NCBI GenBank assembly: GCA_902478725.1
Contig: CABSMD010000034.1
Location: 1 to 17,420, forward strand
Direction of reading: 5' to 3'
DNA: 17,420 nt
Source: an uncultured Clostridia bacterium
GTDB lineage: Bacteria > Bacillota > Clostridia > HGM11514
Shown: piece by piece, positions 6,797 to 14,327 of the stretch
Layout of the letters: every line of letters starts with the position of its first letter
Numbering within the stretch: the stretch's first letter is position 1
Program-made: the position numbers and the translations under genes
The notes under the pieces: model-generated
What the model saw: only the letters and a program-made list of their open reading frames with translations
Told to the model about the DNA's origin: nothing
Databases searched by the model: none

Positions 6797-8211
6797 AGGT
6801 ATCTCCTCCTTATCCATACCCACAGTCCTATGACCAAGCCAACCAGGGACAGTACAAATATAATAACCGTATAGGTAATCCCCGTGCCTACCGAAAGTGT
6901 CAGGGTATCTGATACCAGGCTCTTGGCGCGGATTTTAATACTGTTGGTGTCGCCACTCATCCAAGCGACTGCGTTTAACACAAAGTCGCTGTTGGCATAG
7001 CTGGCATTGTCCTGCAGCAGGCTGTTTAAAAACAGCTGCGTCGTACCTGTCACCAAGACATTCGTCTGCGTATTTTCTTTTTCTTGAATCGCCATGGCCG
7101 AAATTACATGCTGGCCTTCTACATCGTTTTCCTGCTTGGAGAAACTGTCAGACTGCAGATCCGTCCTAGACAAGGCTTTTTCGGAGGTAGCCAGAATCGG
7201 TACCACAACCGCTTGGTTGACATTTTTATCGTTAATATTGAGTGTTCTGGAAAATGGCGCGATCATCAGCGAGTTAGCGGTGATCCCCTCGGTAAACGCA
7301 TACGGCTGCACCTCCGGGATCAGGTTGATCGCGGCGGAGGAGGAAGAACCATAAATATGCTGCTTATCCTGCTCGATTACATAATCATTGTTTACGCCAA
7401 TGCCCCATTCTTCTAAATAGCTTAGGAGACGGTCGATGCTGCCGACCCCGACGTCAAAATAAAACTGTGCGTTACCGCCTTTTTCCAAATAGGCGTCCAA
7501 CTTTTCGATTTCCTCCGCAGAAAAATCATTCTGAGGCGAGAAAATCAGGAGCATGTCAGCGTCTTCTGGAATATCCGAGGTGAGCAGCTGCAGATCCTCC
7601 ACTTCATAGTGAGCTTGGCGGATCATCGAAGTAACCATTCCGTATTCCTTTTCGCCATGTCCTGTAATAGTATACACAACCGGCACGTCGTCGCTCGTTA
7701 CATAAAGAATAGAATTGGTAATGATATTTTCTGCATAAAAGCCCTCCACGCGGTTGTTGGAATCTACCGTAACCAAATTGCTTGACTGCTGTACGTCGTA
7801 TTTTTCCCCACATTCAAACACGATCGAGCCATAGGTTAAACTCACACCCTGCCCAAACCGGCTTCCAAAGGTCGGCGTTTTTACCGTATCGACCGATTCT
7901 ACCGTTATCTTACCGTTTGAAGCCTTGCGGTAGCGGTCGATCACCTCGACCACCTCAGACGACATTGGGTTGTTTTCCGACTCGATCAAGTAGATGCTTA
8001 CATCCTTTGACAGCGTCGAAACAATGCGTTTGGAATCGTCCGTCAGCTCATAGAGCTTATTGCGGGTTGCGTCGATTTTAAGCGGGTAGGTCTTAACCAC
8101 TTGTGTGATAATCAAATTTACCACAATAGCAACCGCAATGATAATGCAGGCCAACACAATCGAATGCATCCGGTATCTAAAATTTTTATTGTTTCCTTTT
8201 TTCTCTTTCAT
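6793..8211 (-). CDS. GldG-like ABC accessory protein (ABC_transp_aux type)
   Basis: This 472-residue protein has a membrane span near each end (about 17-38 and 444-466) with a large soluble region between them, placed outside the cytoplasm by this topology. The central part contains a Rossmann-like region (VPVVYTITGHGEKEYG, then DADMLLIFSPQNDFSAEEIEKLDAYL and GGNAQFYFDVG). This is the layout of GldG / ABC_transp_aux proteins, which accompany ABC-2 permeases of the GldF type. The start at 8211 has AAGGAGGGG just upstream and lies 11 bases after the permease stop; an in-frame ATG at 8232 would precede that site. In Bacteroidetes GldG is tied to gliding, but homologues are common in non-gliding bacteria, where the transported substrate is not known. 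I therefore assign no function beyond partner of the neighbouring permease and ATPase. Confidence 0.87.
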   Translation of the reverse strand: MKEKKGNNKNFRYRMHSIVLACIIIAVAIVVNLIITQVVKTYPLKIDATRNKLYELTDDSKRIVSTLSKDVSIYLIESENNPMSSEVVEVIDRYRKASNGKITVESVDTVKTPTFGSRFGQGVSLTYGSIVFECGEKYDVQQSSNLVTVDSNNRVEGFYAENIITNSILYVTSDDVPVVYTITGHGEKEYGMVTSMIRQAHYEVEDLQLLTSDIPEDADMLLIFSPQNDFSAEEIEKLDAYLEKGGNAQFYFDVGVGSIDRLLSYLEEWGIGVNNDYVIEQDKQHIYGSSSSAAINLIPEVQPYAFTEGITANSLMIAPFSRTLNINDKNVNQAVVVPILATSEKALSRTDLQSDSFSKQENDVEGQHVISAMAIQEKENTQTNVLVTGTTQLFLNSLLQDNASYANSDFVLNAVAWMSGDTNSIKIRAKSLVSDTLTLSVGTGITYTVIIFVLSLVGLVIGLWVWIRRRYL

Positions 8212-8222
8212 CCTGCCCCTCC

Positions 8223-8927
8223 TTAGCTCCAACGTCTTTTCTCAATGACCTGCACGGTCAAAAAGTTGATGATAGCGATCAGGGTAATAAAATAAATAAT
8301 GTGTTCAAAATTAAAGATACCCAAATCAAATTCGCCGTAACGTTCCTTCAGCGACAGCCATTCGATTGCCTTGACCACGGCGGGGCTTGAAATAGCGCCC
8401 TTGATCGAATCGAACAGCTGCACAAAAAGCAGGATACCAAAGGTCAATATCGCCGCGATAACCTGATTTTCAGTCAGCGCAGAAACCAGTAGGCCGATGG
8501 AGATAAACACTGCTCCCAGTAAGATAAATCCAGTATAAACAGTCAAAATCACGCCGGTTTCCGGTCTGCCATAGGCGTAAAGGATCAAAGGGAACACCAG
8601 CGTGCAGGCGATCGCAATGAGAAATACGCACAGCGCCGCAAAATACTTGCCGAGCACGATATCACGCACCGACACAGGCGAGGTAAGAAGGATCTGATCG
8701 GTCTTGGAGCGCCGTTCTTCCGACAGGCAGCGCATGGTCAAAATCGGGATCAGAAAAACCAAAATGGTAATCAGATTATAAAACAGATTGCGGATATCCG
8801 AAGACAGGCTTGCGATATTGGCAAACAAAAAGAAATAGGAGGCAAACACCAAAAACACACTGATGAATATGTAGCCGATCACAGAATGAAAATAGGACTG
8901 AAATTCCCGTCTAAAAATCGCACTCAT
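8223..8927 (-). CDS. ABC-2 transporter permease, GldF-like
   Basis: This 234-residue protein has about six hydrophobic segments. Its cytoplasmic N-terminus (MSAIFRREFQSYFHSVIGYI) is typical of GldF/NosY-type ABC-2 permeases. The stretch LTMRCLSEERRSKTDQILLTSPVS (split here for reading: LTMRCLSEER, then RSKTDQILLTSPVS) is the family's cytoplasmic coupling region, where an E-E-R cluster precedes a short helix and the LxSPV motif. The gene overlaps the ATPase gene by four bases (ATGA) and has AGGAGG upstream, so the two subunits should be made in fixed ratio. It is probably the membrane channel of the complex formed with the ATPase, GldG-like and DUF4340 proteins. The substrate is unknown; export rather than import is expected of this family. 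Confidence 0.9.
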   Translation of the reverse strand: MSAIFRREFQSYFHSVIGYIFISVFLVFASYFFLFANIASLSSDIRNLFYNLITILVFLIPILTMRCLSEERRSKTDQILLTSPVSVRDIVLGKYFAALCVFLIAIACTLVFPLILYAYGRPETGVILTVYTGFILLGAVFISIGLLVSALTENQVIAAILTFGILLFVQLFDSIKGAISSPAVVKAIEWLSLKERYGEFDLGIFNFEHIIYFITLIAIINFLTVQVIEKRRWS

Positions 8928-9910
8928 TTGTTTTCCTCCTCCATTTCAACAATATCTTCTGTTTCATCCGAGGCAATATCCGAGGCCTCCTCTGTCACAC
9001 GTAAAAATACCTCCTCCAGCGACATATCCAGCGGCCGCAGCTGTACCATCGGTAACTTTCGCTCAGCCAAGCGGTAGAATAAGTTAACCCGTCCGGTAGA
9101 AACGTCAGAGAACACGATTTCAAAATCATGCGTCCCCTCTTCGGAAACACCGCTATACTCGGTTAAAGACAAAGAGTCGATTTCTGATAATACTGCCTCT
9201 ATCGCTTCCCTCCCGCCGCAAACGCGCAGCAAATAGCGGTTGCCGATCATCTTTTTTGACAGCATGTCCGGCGTGTCTGTGGCTACAATTTTGCCTTTAT
9301 TTAGTATAATCACGCGCTCACAGATTGCGCTGATCTCTGGCAAAATATGAGAACTTAAAATAATGGTATGGGATTTTCCCAGCTCGCCGATTAGATTCCG
9401 TATTTCGATGATCTGCTTTGGATCTAATCCAACCGTCGGCTCGTCAAGCACAAGCACCTCCGGATCGCCGACTAAGGCCTGCGCCAGCCCAACCCGCTGC
9501 TTATAGCCCTTGGACAGGTTCTTGATGAGCCGGCCCTTGACATCGTCAATGTATACCATCTTTAAGATCCGGTCAATCTGTTCCTGCTTGTTGCCCTCTG
9601 CCTTTTTCAGATCAAAAACAAAGGACAGGTACTCCGTGACAGTCATATCAAAGTAAAGGGGCGGCTGCTCCGGCAGGTATCCAATCCGCCTTTTTACCTC
9701 GAATGGCTGCTCCAAAATATCAAAACCGTCCACCGTAACCGTCCCCTCGCTGCTTGAGAGGTAACCGGTCAGGATGTTCATTGTAGTGGTTTTTCCGGCG
9801 CCGTTCGGCCCCAAAAAGCCCAGAATTTCGCCCTTCTCCACCCGAAAGCTGATGTGATCCAGCACCGTTTTTTTCCCATACCGCTTGGTAAGGCCATTAA
9901 TCTCAATCAT
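8924..9910 (-). CDS. ABC transporter ATPase, GldA/CcmA-like
   Basis: This 328-residue nucleotide-binding subunit drives the neighbouring permease. It has Walker A GPNGAGKT at 34-41, the Q-loop region GYLPEQPPLY near 78-87, signature LSKGY at 132-136, Walker B VLVLDEP at 152-158 and the H-loop His at 188. The signature second position is Lys in place of the commoner Gly, which occurs in the CcmA/GldA branch. After about residue 220 comes the roughly 100-residue C-terminal extension typical of that branch, ending in a very acidic tail (about the last 20 residues, mostly Asp and Glu). GGAGGG lies six bases before the ATG. It is the first gene of the four-gene unit, preceded by a promoter-like sequence. 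The substrate cannot be inferred. Confidence 0.92.
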   Translation of the reverse strand: MIEINGLTKRYGKKTVLDHISFRVEKGEILGFLGPNGAGKTTTMNILTGYLSSSEGTVTVDGFDILEQPFEVKRRIGYLPEQPPLYFDMTVTEYLSFVFDLKKAEGNKQEQIDRILKMVYIDDVKGRLIKNLSKGYKQRVGLAQALVGDPEVLVLDEPTVGLDPKQIIEIRNLIGELGKSHTIILSSHILPEISAICERVIILNKGKIVATDTPDMLSKKMIGNRYLLRVCGGREAIEAVLSEIDSLSLTEYSGVSEEGTHDFEIVFSDVSTGRVNLFYRLAERKLPMVQLRPLDMSLEEVFLRVTEEASDIASDETEDIVEMEEENK

Positions 9911-9942
9911 ACGATCCCTCCGATTTGTCTTTTCCAGACATT

Positions 9943-9970
9943 ATCTTACCACAATAGCCCTAAAATTGTG
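9943..9970 (-). promoter_or_regulatory. possible promoter with overlapping inverted repeat before the ABC unit
   Basis: An extended -10 sequence, TGGTAAGAT (9951-9943), stands 33 bases before the ATPase ATG. No good -35 box is present at the usual distance. A 6-base inverted repeat, CACAAT (9970-9965) and ATTGTG (9955-9950), with a 9-base spacer covers the region directly upstream of and into the extended -10. That position would suit a repressor operator. Both calls are by eye and could be chance in this AT-rich gap. Confidence 0.35.
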
Positions 9971-10001
9971 TGAACAAACTGTTAATTCTACTGCCTCAAG
10001 C

Positions 10002-10967
10002 TCACGCCTTGTACGCATTTTGTTCTATACTGAAGAAGATACGATCCAATATTTCTATAATCTCTTTCGAAAATTCAGCAGTGGCTATGTTGCATTCTTC
10101 GCCATGCAAAAATTTGACAAATTCACATAACTGGTCATAGATTGCATTTTTTGTGTCACCGGGTACATCTTGTTCGATAAACAAATTCTTTTCGCTTACC
10201 CATAACCTGCCGTCGGATATCCTTGCGGCTCCGTTTGTAAAATAAAAAACCGTTTCATAAGCCGCTGGAACATGGCAGCCGCAATAGGTAAGCTGTGCAG
10301 AAACTCCGTTCTCCATACGTAAAAGGATTTGAGAGCACGCCTCAACCGAATGACAGTCCAATAAATTGGTTGCATTGGCAAACACTTCATTGACGTGTAA
10401 TCCCGTAACATATAGCAGCTTATCCAGGGTATGCGCCCCGAAGTTCATCGTAATCCCGCCTCCGGAGCGCTTTTTATCCAAAAACCATTCGGGGCGTCCG
10501 GTAAAATAATCTATATTCCGGACCTCAGTAAACATACAGAGTTTTCCGTATTTACCGCTTGCAATGATTTCTTTGATAACGTCGTAACAGGGAAAGAAGC
10601 GCTGCAAATGTCCAACCGCCAATTTTGCATTTGACTCTTTGGATGCGGATATCATCCGGTTGCACTCGTTAACGTTCATGGCCATCGGTTTTTCAACCAT
10701 CACACATACCTTGTGTTCTAAAAAGAATACGGCCGCCTCGCAATGTAAGTAATGCGGAAGATTTATGATAACCGCATCCAGATCCTCTTCCCTGCACATC
10801 AGTTTATAATCGGAATAAACCTTTGCCCCACTGTCTTTTGCCAACGCCTCCGCCCGTTCTAAATGGATATCGGCAACAGCAGCCAATTCGCACCCGGTGT
10901 GAAGCAGAAGAGCGTTTGCGTGATCTGTGGCTATTCTACCCGCGCCAACTATTCCGAATTTTAACAT
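10002..10967 (-). CDS. Gfo/Idh/MocA-family NAD(P)-dependent oxidoreductase
   Basis: This 321-residue cytosolic enzyme has an N-terminal Rossmann domain opening with FGIVGAGRIA (Gly8, Gly10), the hallmark VEKPMA at 91-96 with the conserved Lys93, and a C-terminal substrate domain with GGGITMNFGAHTLDKL (His179 and Asp182 near the active site). Members oxidise or reduce sugars, inositols or sugar derivatives with NAD(P); substrate specificity cannot be read from sequence. Asp33 in VADIH, at the end of the second beta strand, favours NAD over NADP by general knowledge of Rossmann folds. GGAGGGG precedes the ATG. It stands alone between aspS (107-base gap) and the ABC unit (91-base gap) and has no obvious pathway partner nearby, though a sugar-related role would fit the glycan operon further along. 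Confidence 0.92.
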   Translation of the reverse strand: MLKFGIVGAGRIATDHANALLLHTGCELAAVADIHLERAEALAKDSGAKVYSDYKLMCREEDLDAVIINLPHYLHCEAAVFFLEHKVCVMVEKPMAMNVNECNRMISASKESNAKLAVGHLQRFFPCYDVIKEIIASGKYGKLCMFTEVRNIDYFTGRPEWFLDKKRSGGGITMNFGAHTLDKLLYVTGLHVNEVFANATNLLDCHSVEACSQILLRMENGVSAQLTYCGCHVPAAYETVFYFTNGAARISDGRLWVSEKNLFIEQDVPGDTKNAIYDQLCEFVKFLHGEECNIATAEFSKEIIEILDRIFFSIEQNAYKA

Positions 10968-11047
10968 AACAACCCCTCCATCCGATCAAACTACCGGTGC
11001 AAAAAAATTTCTAAACGATAGCAGTGTACACAAAGGAGCAACATTTG

Positions 11048-11064
11048 AATTCATTTGATGAATT
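11048..11064. repeat. short AT-rich inverted repeat downstream of aspS
   Basis: AATTCAT and ATGAATT form perfect 7-base arms around a 3-base loop, 11 bases after the aspS stop codon. On the minus strand the second arm is not followed by a T run, so it does not look like an intrinsic terminator. It could slow RNA decay from the 3' end or simply be chance. The rest of the 10968-11074 gap holds the ribosome binding site of the oxidoreductase gene and an 8-base palindrome GTGTACAC, with no convincing promoter. Confidence 0.3.
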
Positions 11065-11074
11065 TCATTCGTAG

Positions 11075-12895
11075 TTAATTACTCTCTTTACAAATCCTCA
11101 CTTCGTCTGCTTCCTCCGTAACCAGAGCGATATGCAACTCATCAAGCTGTTTTTGTTCCACATCGCTTGGCGAGTTGGTCATAAGCTCCGAGGCATTTTG
11201 CTGTTTTGGAAACGCCATAACCTCACGGATGCTCTCCTCGCCCGCCAGCAGCATAACCAGCCGATCAAAACCATACGCTAGGCCGCCGTGCGGCGGTGCT
11301 CCGAACCGAAAAGCATTGAGCAGGTGTCCAAACCGGGCCTCCACCTCGCCGCGCTCCAGATGCAGCAGGTCAAACATCTTCTGCTGTAATGCACGGTCAT
11401 AGATCCTCAGACTTCCGCCGCCGATTTCCGAGCCGTTTAATATAATATCATACGCCTTGGCGCGCACCCTGCCAGGATCGGTGTCCATCAGCGCCACATC
11501 CTCGTCCATCGGCGCTGTAAAGGGGTGGTGCTTTGCAACAAAACGTTCCTCTTCCTCACTGTATTCCAAAAGCGGGAATTCCACTACCCACAAAAAGTTG
11601 AACTGCTTCGGATCGAGAATATCCAACCGCCGTGCGACCGCAAGGCGCAGATTTCCCAGCGCGTCGAATACGACCTCGTCCTTATCCGCAACAATAAACA
11701 GAATATCTCCCGCCTTCGCGCCGGTGCGCTCCTTGATCGCGTCGATTTCCTCCGGCTGTAGGAACTTGACAATCGGCCCGCGGACGCCTTCCTCTTCAAT
11801 CACCATCCAGGCAAGCCCTTTGGCGCGATAGGTTTTAACATATTCGCCCAGCGCGTCAATTTCCTTACGGGTAAACCGGGCCGCGCCGCTATCAATGTTG
11901 ATCGCGCGGACACTCCCGCCAGCCTCGATGGCACCGCTGAATACCTTGAATCCACAGTCCTTCACCAAGTCGGAAATGTTGCAAAGCTCAAATCCGAACC
12001 GGATGTCCGGCTTGTCGGAACCGTAACGTTCCATCGCTTCGGCATAGGTCATCCGTAAAAACGGCGTCTGTATCTCCACGCCGAGAATATCGCCGAACAG
12101 CTTTTTTAACAGCCGTTCGTTGAGGTCTATAATATCGTCTATCTCAATAAAGGACATCTCAATATCCACCTGGGTAAACTCCGGCTGGCGGTCGGCGCGC
12201 AAATCCTCGTCGCGGAAACACTTGACAATCTGGAAATACCGGTCCATCCCCGACAGCATCAAAAGCTGCTTGTAAAGCTGGGGGGACTGCGGCAGAGCGT
12301 AAAACTTGCCCGGATGCACCCGGCTGGGTACCAGGTAATCGCGCGCCCCCTCCGGCGTGCTCTTCATCAGCATCGGTGTCTCAATCTCCAAAAATCCGTT
12401 TTCATCAAAGAAATCACGGATGATTTTCGCAGCCTTGTGGCGCAGGATGATGTTCTTCTGCACGTCCGGGCGGCGCAGATCGAGATAGCGGTACTTCATG
12501 CGAAGCTCGTCCTTTACGTCAGAATCCTCCTCAATCTCAAACGGCGGGGTCTCGGAAGCGTTTAAAATACGGAGTTCGTCCGCCAACACCTCGATCTCGC
12601 CCGTCTTCAGCTCCGGGTTAATGTTGTGCTCGTCCCGTCTTGCGACTGTGCCGGATACAGCGATCACATATTCGCCCCGCAGAGTTTCCGCTTTATGAAA
12701 TAGTTCCGGGTCGTTGTCGGTGTTAAAGGTCAGCTGGATAATCCCGGTACGATCCCGCAGCCAGACAAAAATTAGACTTCCTAAATCTCGCCTGCGCTGC
12801 ACCCAGCCGGCCAGGATCACCTTCTCTCCGACATCTGTAACGGACAGATCGGTGCACATATGCGTCCTTTTAAAATTCTCCATTGTTTCAAACAT
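11075..12895 (-). CDS. aspS: aspartyl-tRNA synthetase
   Basis: This class II synthetase charges tRNA-Asp with aspartate in the cytosol. The 606-residue length is that of a full bacterial AspRS. Domains in order are the OB-fold anticodon-binding domain (about 15-105), catalytic core with TPEGARDYLVPSR at 180-192 and motif 2 FRDEDLRADRQPEFTQ at 227-242, the bacterial GAD insertion (about 300-430), then HHPFTAP at 456-462, GSEIGGGSLRI at 488-498 and motif 3 region PPHGGLAYGFDR at 534-545. RRRDLGS (Leu38) and RRDEHNIN (His90) resemble the E. coli, Asn-discriminating type rather than the RRRDHGG type of non-discriminating enzymes; this is from memory of those families. The ATG directly follows the hisS stop (TAAATG) with GAAGGGAAGG upstream, so the pair is translationally coupled and shares the T-box. 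Confidence 0.97.
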   Translation of the reverse strand: MFETMENFKRTHMCTDLSVTDVGEKVILAGWVQRRRDLGSLIFVWLRDRTGIIQLTFNTDNDPELFHKAETLRGEYVIAVSGTVARRDEHNINPELKTGEIEVLADELRILNASETPPFEIEEDSDVKDELRMKYRYLDLRRPDVQKNIILRHKAAKIIRDFFDENGFLEIETPMLMKSTPEGARDYLVPSRVHPGKFYALPQSPQLYKQLLMLSGMDRYFQIVKCFRDEDLRADRQPEFTQVDIEMSFIEIDDIIDLNERLLKKLFGDILGVEIQTPFLRMTYAEAMERYGSDKPDIRFGFELCNISDLVKDCGFKVFSGAIEAGGSVRAINIDSGAARFTRKEIDALGEYVKTYRAKGLAWMVIEEEGVRGPIVKFLQPEEIDAIKERTGAKAGDILFIVADKDEVVFDALGNLRLAVARRLDILDPKQFNFLWVVEFPLLEYSEEEERFVAKHHPFTAPMDEDVALMDTDPGRVRAKAYDIILNGSEIGGGSLRIYDRALQQKMFDLLHLERGEVEARFGHLLNAFRFGAPPHGGLAYGFDRLVMLLAGEESIREVMAFPKQQNASELMTNSPSDVEQKQLDELHIALVTEEADEVRICKESN

Positions 12896-14158
12896 TTATC
12901 TTTCCTTCCCTTCTTTTATCAGATATTCCACCAGCGACCCCAGTTCAACCGGCGTCTGTTCTCCAGTCTGCATATTTTTAAGATTGGCTTGCATTCTATC
13001 GATCTCATCGTCGCCCAATACCATCGTGTAGGCGGCCTTTAACTTATCCGCATACTTCATCTGCGCCTTGAGGCTGCGGTGCATGTAATCCTTTTCCGCC
13101 GCAACGCCCGCGCGACGAAGCTCCAGTAACAGCTGCTGCGCTTTCTGCTCTGCCCTCTCCCCAATGGTCGCAAGGAACAGCTGTAATCCTTCCGGCTGTG
13201 GCAGAGTGATTCCCTGGCTTTCCAGCAATAACAGCAACCGTTCCAGGCCCAGTCCGAAACCCATTCCGGGCGTGGGTGAGCCGCCAAGCTCCTCTACCAA
13301 TCCATCATAACGGCCACCGCCGCACACAGTCCCCTGCGCGCCGATCGAGTCGGATACAAATTCAAACACCGTTTTGGTATAATAATCCAATCCGCGTACA
13401 ATGTTAGGGTTGATCTTAAATTCTATTCCCATTGTGTTTAAATAGTCTTGCAACGCGACAAAATGTTCGTCACACGCCCCGCACAGGTAATCCAGTATCA
13501 CCGGCGCACCTTCGGCAATTTTTTGGCAATCCGGTGATTTACAGTCCAAAATCCGAAGCGGGTTTTTGTCCAGCCGTTCCAGACAGGCAGGACAAAGCCC
13601 CTCCTTACGCTTCTCAAAATAATCCCGCAGCGCCCGGTTATATTCTGTCCGGCACTCAGGGCAGCCGATCGAATTGATATAAAGCTGTAAGTCCCTTACA
13701 CCCAGCTCATGAAACAGTTCATTGGCCAACGAGATCACTTCTGCATCAATGGCAGGCCCAGCTGCCCCAAAGGTCTCGATCCCGAACTGGTGAAATTCAC
13801 GCAACCGCCCCGCCTGTGGTTTTTCATAGCGGTAGCAGGAGGTGATATAAAACAGCTTAGTCGGCTGCGGCCCGGCATACAAATGGTTTTCGATAAAGGA
13901 ACGCACGAACGGAGCCGTTCCCTCCGGCCGCAGCGTGATGCTGCGTCCCCCCTTATCCAAAAAGGTATACATCTCCTTTTGCACCACATCGGTCGTGTCC
14001 CCGACGCCGCGCTCGAATACCTCGGTATACTCAAACACCGGCGTGCGCATCTCTGCGTATCCGAACCGTCTGCACAGATCCCGTATCTTATCCTCAATAT
14101 AACGCCAATTCCCTATTTCGGAGGGTAAAACATCCTTTGTTCCCTTTGGGGCGATCAT
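12896..14158 (-). CDS. hisS: histidyl-tRNA synthetase
   Basis: This class II synthetase charges tRNA-His. I chose the ATG at 14158, which gives 420 residues starting MIAPKGTKDVLP as in the family. It has AGGAAGAAGGG upstream and lies 31 bases past the T-box terminator run. An in-frame ATG at 14236 would sit inside the T-box and terminator. Motif 2 is CYRYEKPQAGRLREFHQFG (108-126), the HisA motif is GLDYYTKTVFEF (256-267), and GGGRYDGL (280-287) and the GLGLER motif 3 follow. The C-terminal anticodon-binding domain starts near 325. Cys pairs at 166/169, 189/192 and 226/229, with Cys206 and Cys211, form the Cys-rich insertion common in Clostridia HisRS and might bind metal. It is the first gene after the T-box and is followed directly by aspS. 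Confidence 0.97.
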   Translation of the reverse strand: MIAPKGTKDVLPSEIGNWRYIEDKIRDLCRRFGYAEMRTPVFEYTEVFERGVGDTTDVVQKEMYTFLDKGGRSITLRPEGTAPFVRSFIENHLYAGPQPTKLFYITSCYRYEKPQAGRLREFHQFGIETFGAAGPAIDAEVISLANELFHELGVRDLQLYINSIGCPECRTEYNRALRDYFEKRKEGLCPACLERLDKNPLRILDCKSPDCQKIAEGAPVILDYLCGACDEHFVALQDYLNTMGIEFKINPNIVRGLDYYTKTVFEFVSDSIGAQGTVCGGGRYDGLVEELGGSPTPGMGFGLGLERLLLLLESQGITLPQPEGLQLFLATIGERAEQKAQQLLLELRRAGVAAEKDYMHRSLKAQMKYADKLKAAYTMVLGDDEIDRMQANLKNMQTGEQTPVELGSLVEYLIKEGKER

Positions 14159-14189
14159 GAATAATCCCTTCTTCCTATCAAAATATAAC

Positions 14190-14222
14190 AAAAAATCTCT
14201 CATCCCTGAGGGACGAGAGATT
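14190..14222 (-). terminator. T-box intrinsic terminator before hisS
   Basis: On the minus strand AATCTCTCGTCCC (14222-14210) pairs with GGGATGAGAGATT (14206-14194) through 13 base pairs (one G-U) around a 3-base loop. A run of six T (14195-14190) overlaps the stem end. It lies directly after the T-box sequence, whose pairing into the antiterminator would compete with it. This is the off state of the leader when tRNA is charged. Confidence 0.95.
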
Positions 14223-14224
14223 AC

Positions 14225-14239
14225 CCGCGGTACCACCCT
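14225..14239 (-). promoter_or_regulatory. T-box conserved sequence (antiterminator bulge, reads tRNA acceptor end)
   Basis: The minus strand reads AGGGTGGTACCGCGG, a full match to the T-box consensus AGGGUGGNACCGCG. The bulge UGGN binds the free NCCA end of an uncharged tRNA, and N is expected to pair with the discriminator base. Here N is U, which suits discriminator A or, by wobble, G. This fits tRNA-Asp (G73 in bacteria) better than tRNA-His (normally C73). Confidence 0.95.
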
Positions 14240-14327
14240 GCTTGTATGCTATGCATACCTGCTTAAGCCCGTTAACGCCGGAATACGGGCCAGCCTACTT
14301 CCGTGGTTTCAGCCAGCCTGCTCGGAG

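Noticed and set aside
6797..6823. ATG starts at 6823 and 6817 for the DUF4340 protein
   Set aside because: AAGGAGGAG lies downstream of both and serves the GTG at 6796, which overlaps the previous stop codon as GTGA.
5471..9910. Calling the ABC unit a gliding-motility system
   Set aside because: The resemblance to GldA/F/G is by family only. None of the other gliding genes is present and the surrounding genes indicate a Firmicute.
9911..10001. A Rex-type operator in the gap before the ABC ATPase gene
   Set aside because: TTGTTCACACAA only loosely resembles the Rex consensus and the spacing of the half sites is wrong.
11048..11064. Inverted repeat after aspS as an intrinsic terminator
   Set aside because: The stem is only A/T-rich except for one C-G pair, and no T run follows on the minus strand.
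14159..14236. An in-frame ATG at 14236 that would extend HisRS by 26 residues
   Set aside because: It lies inside the T-box and terminator, has no ribosome binding site, and the added residues do not resemble HisRS. The ATG at 14158 gives the family N-terminus.
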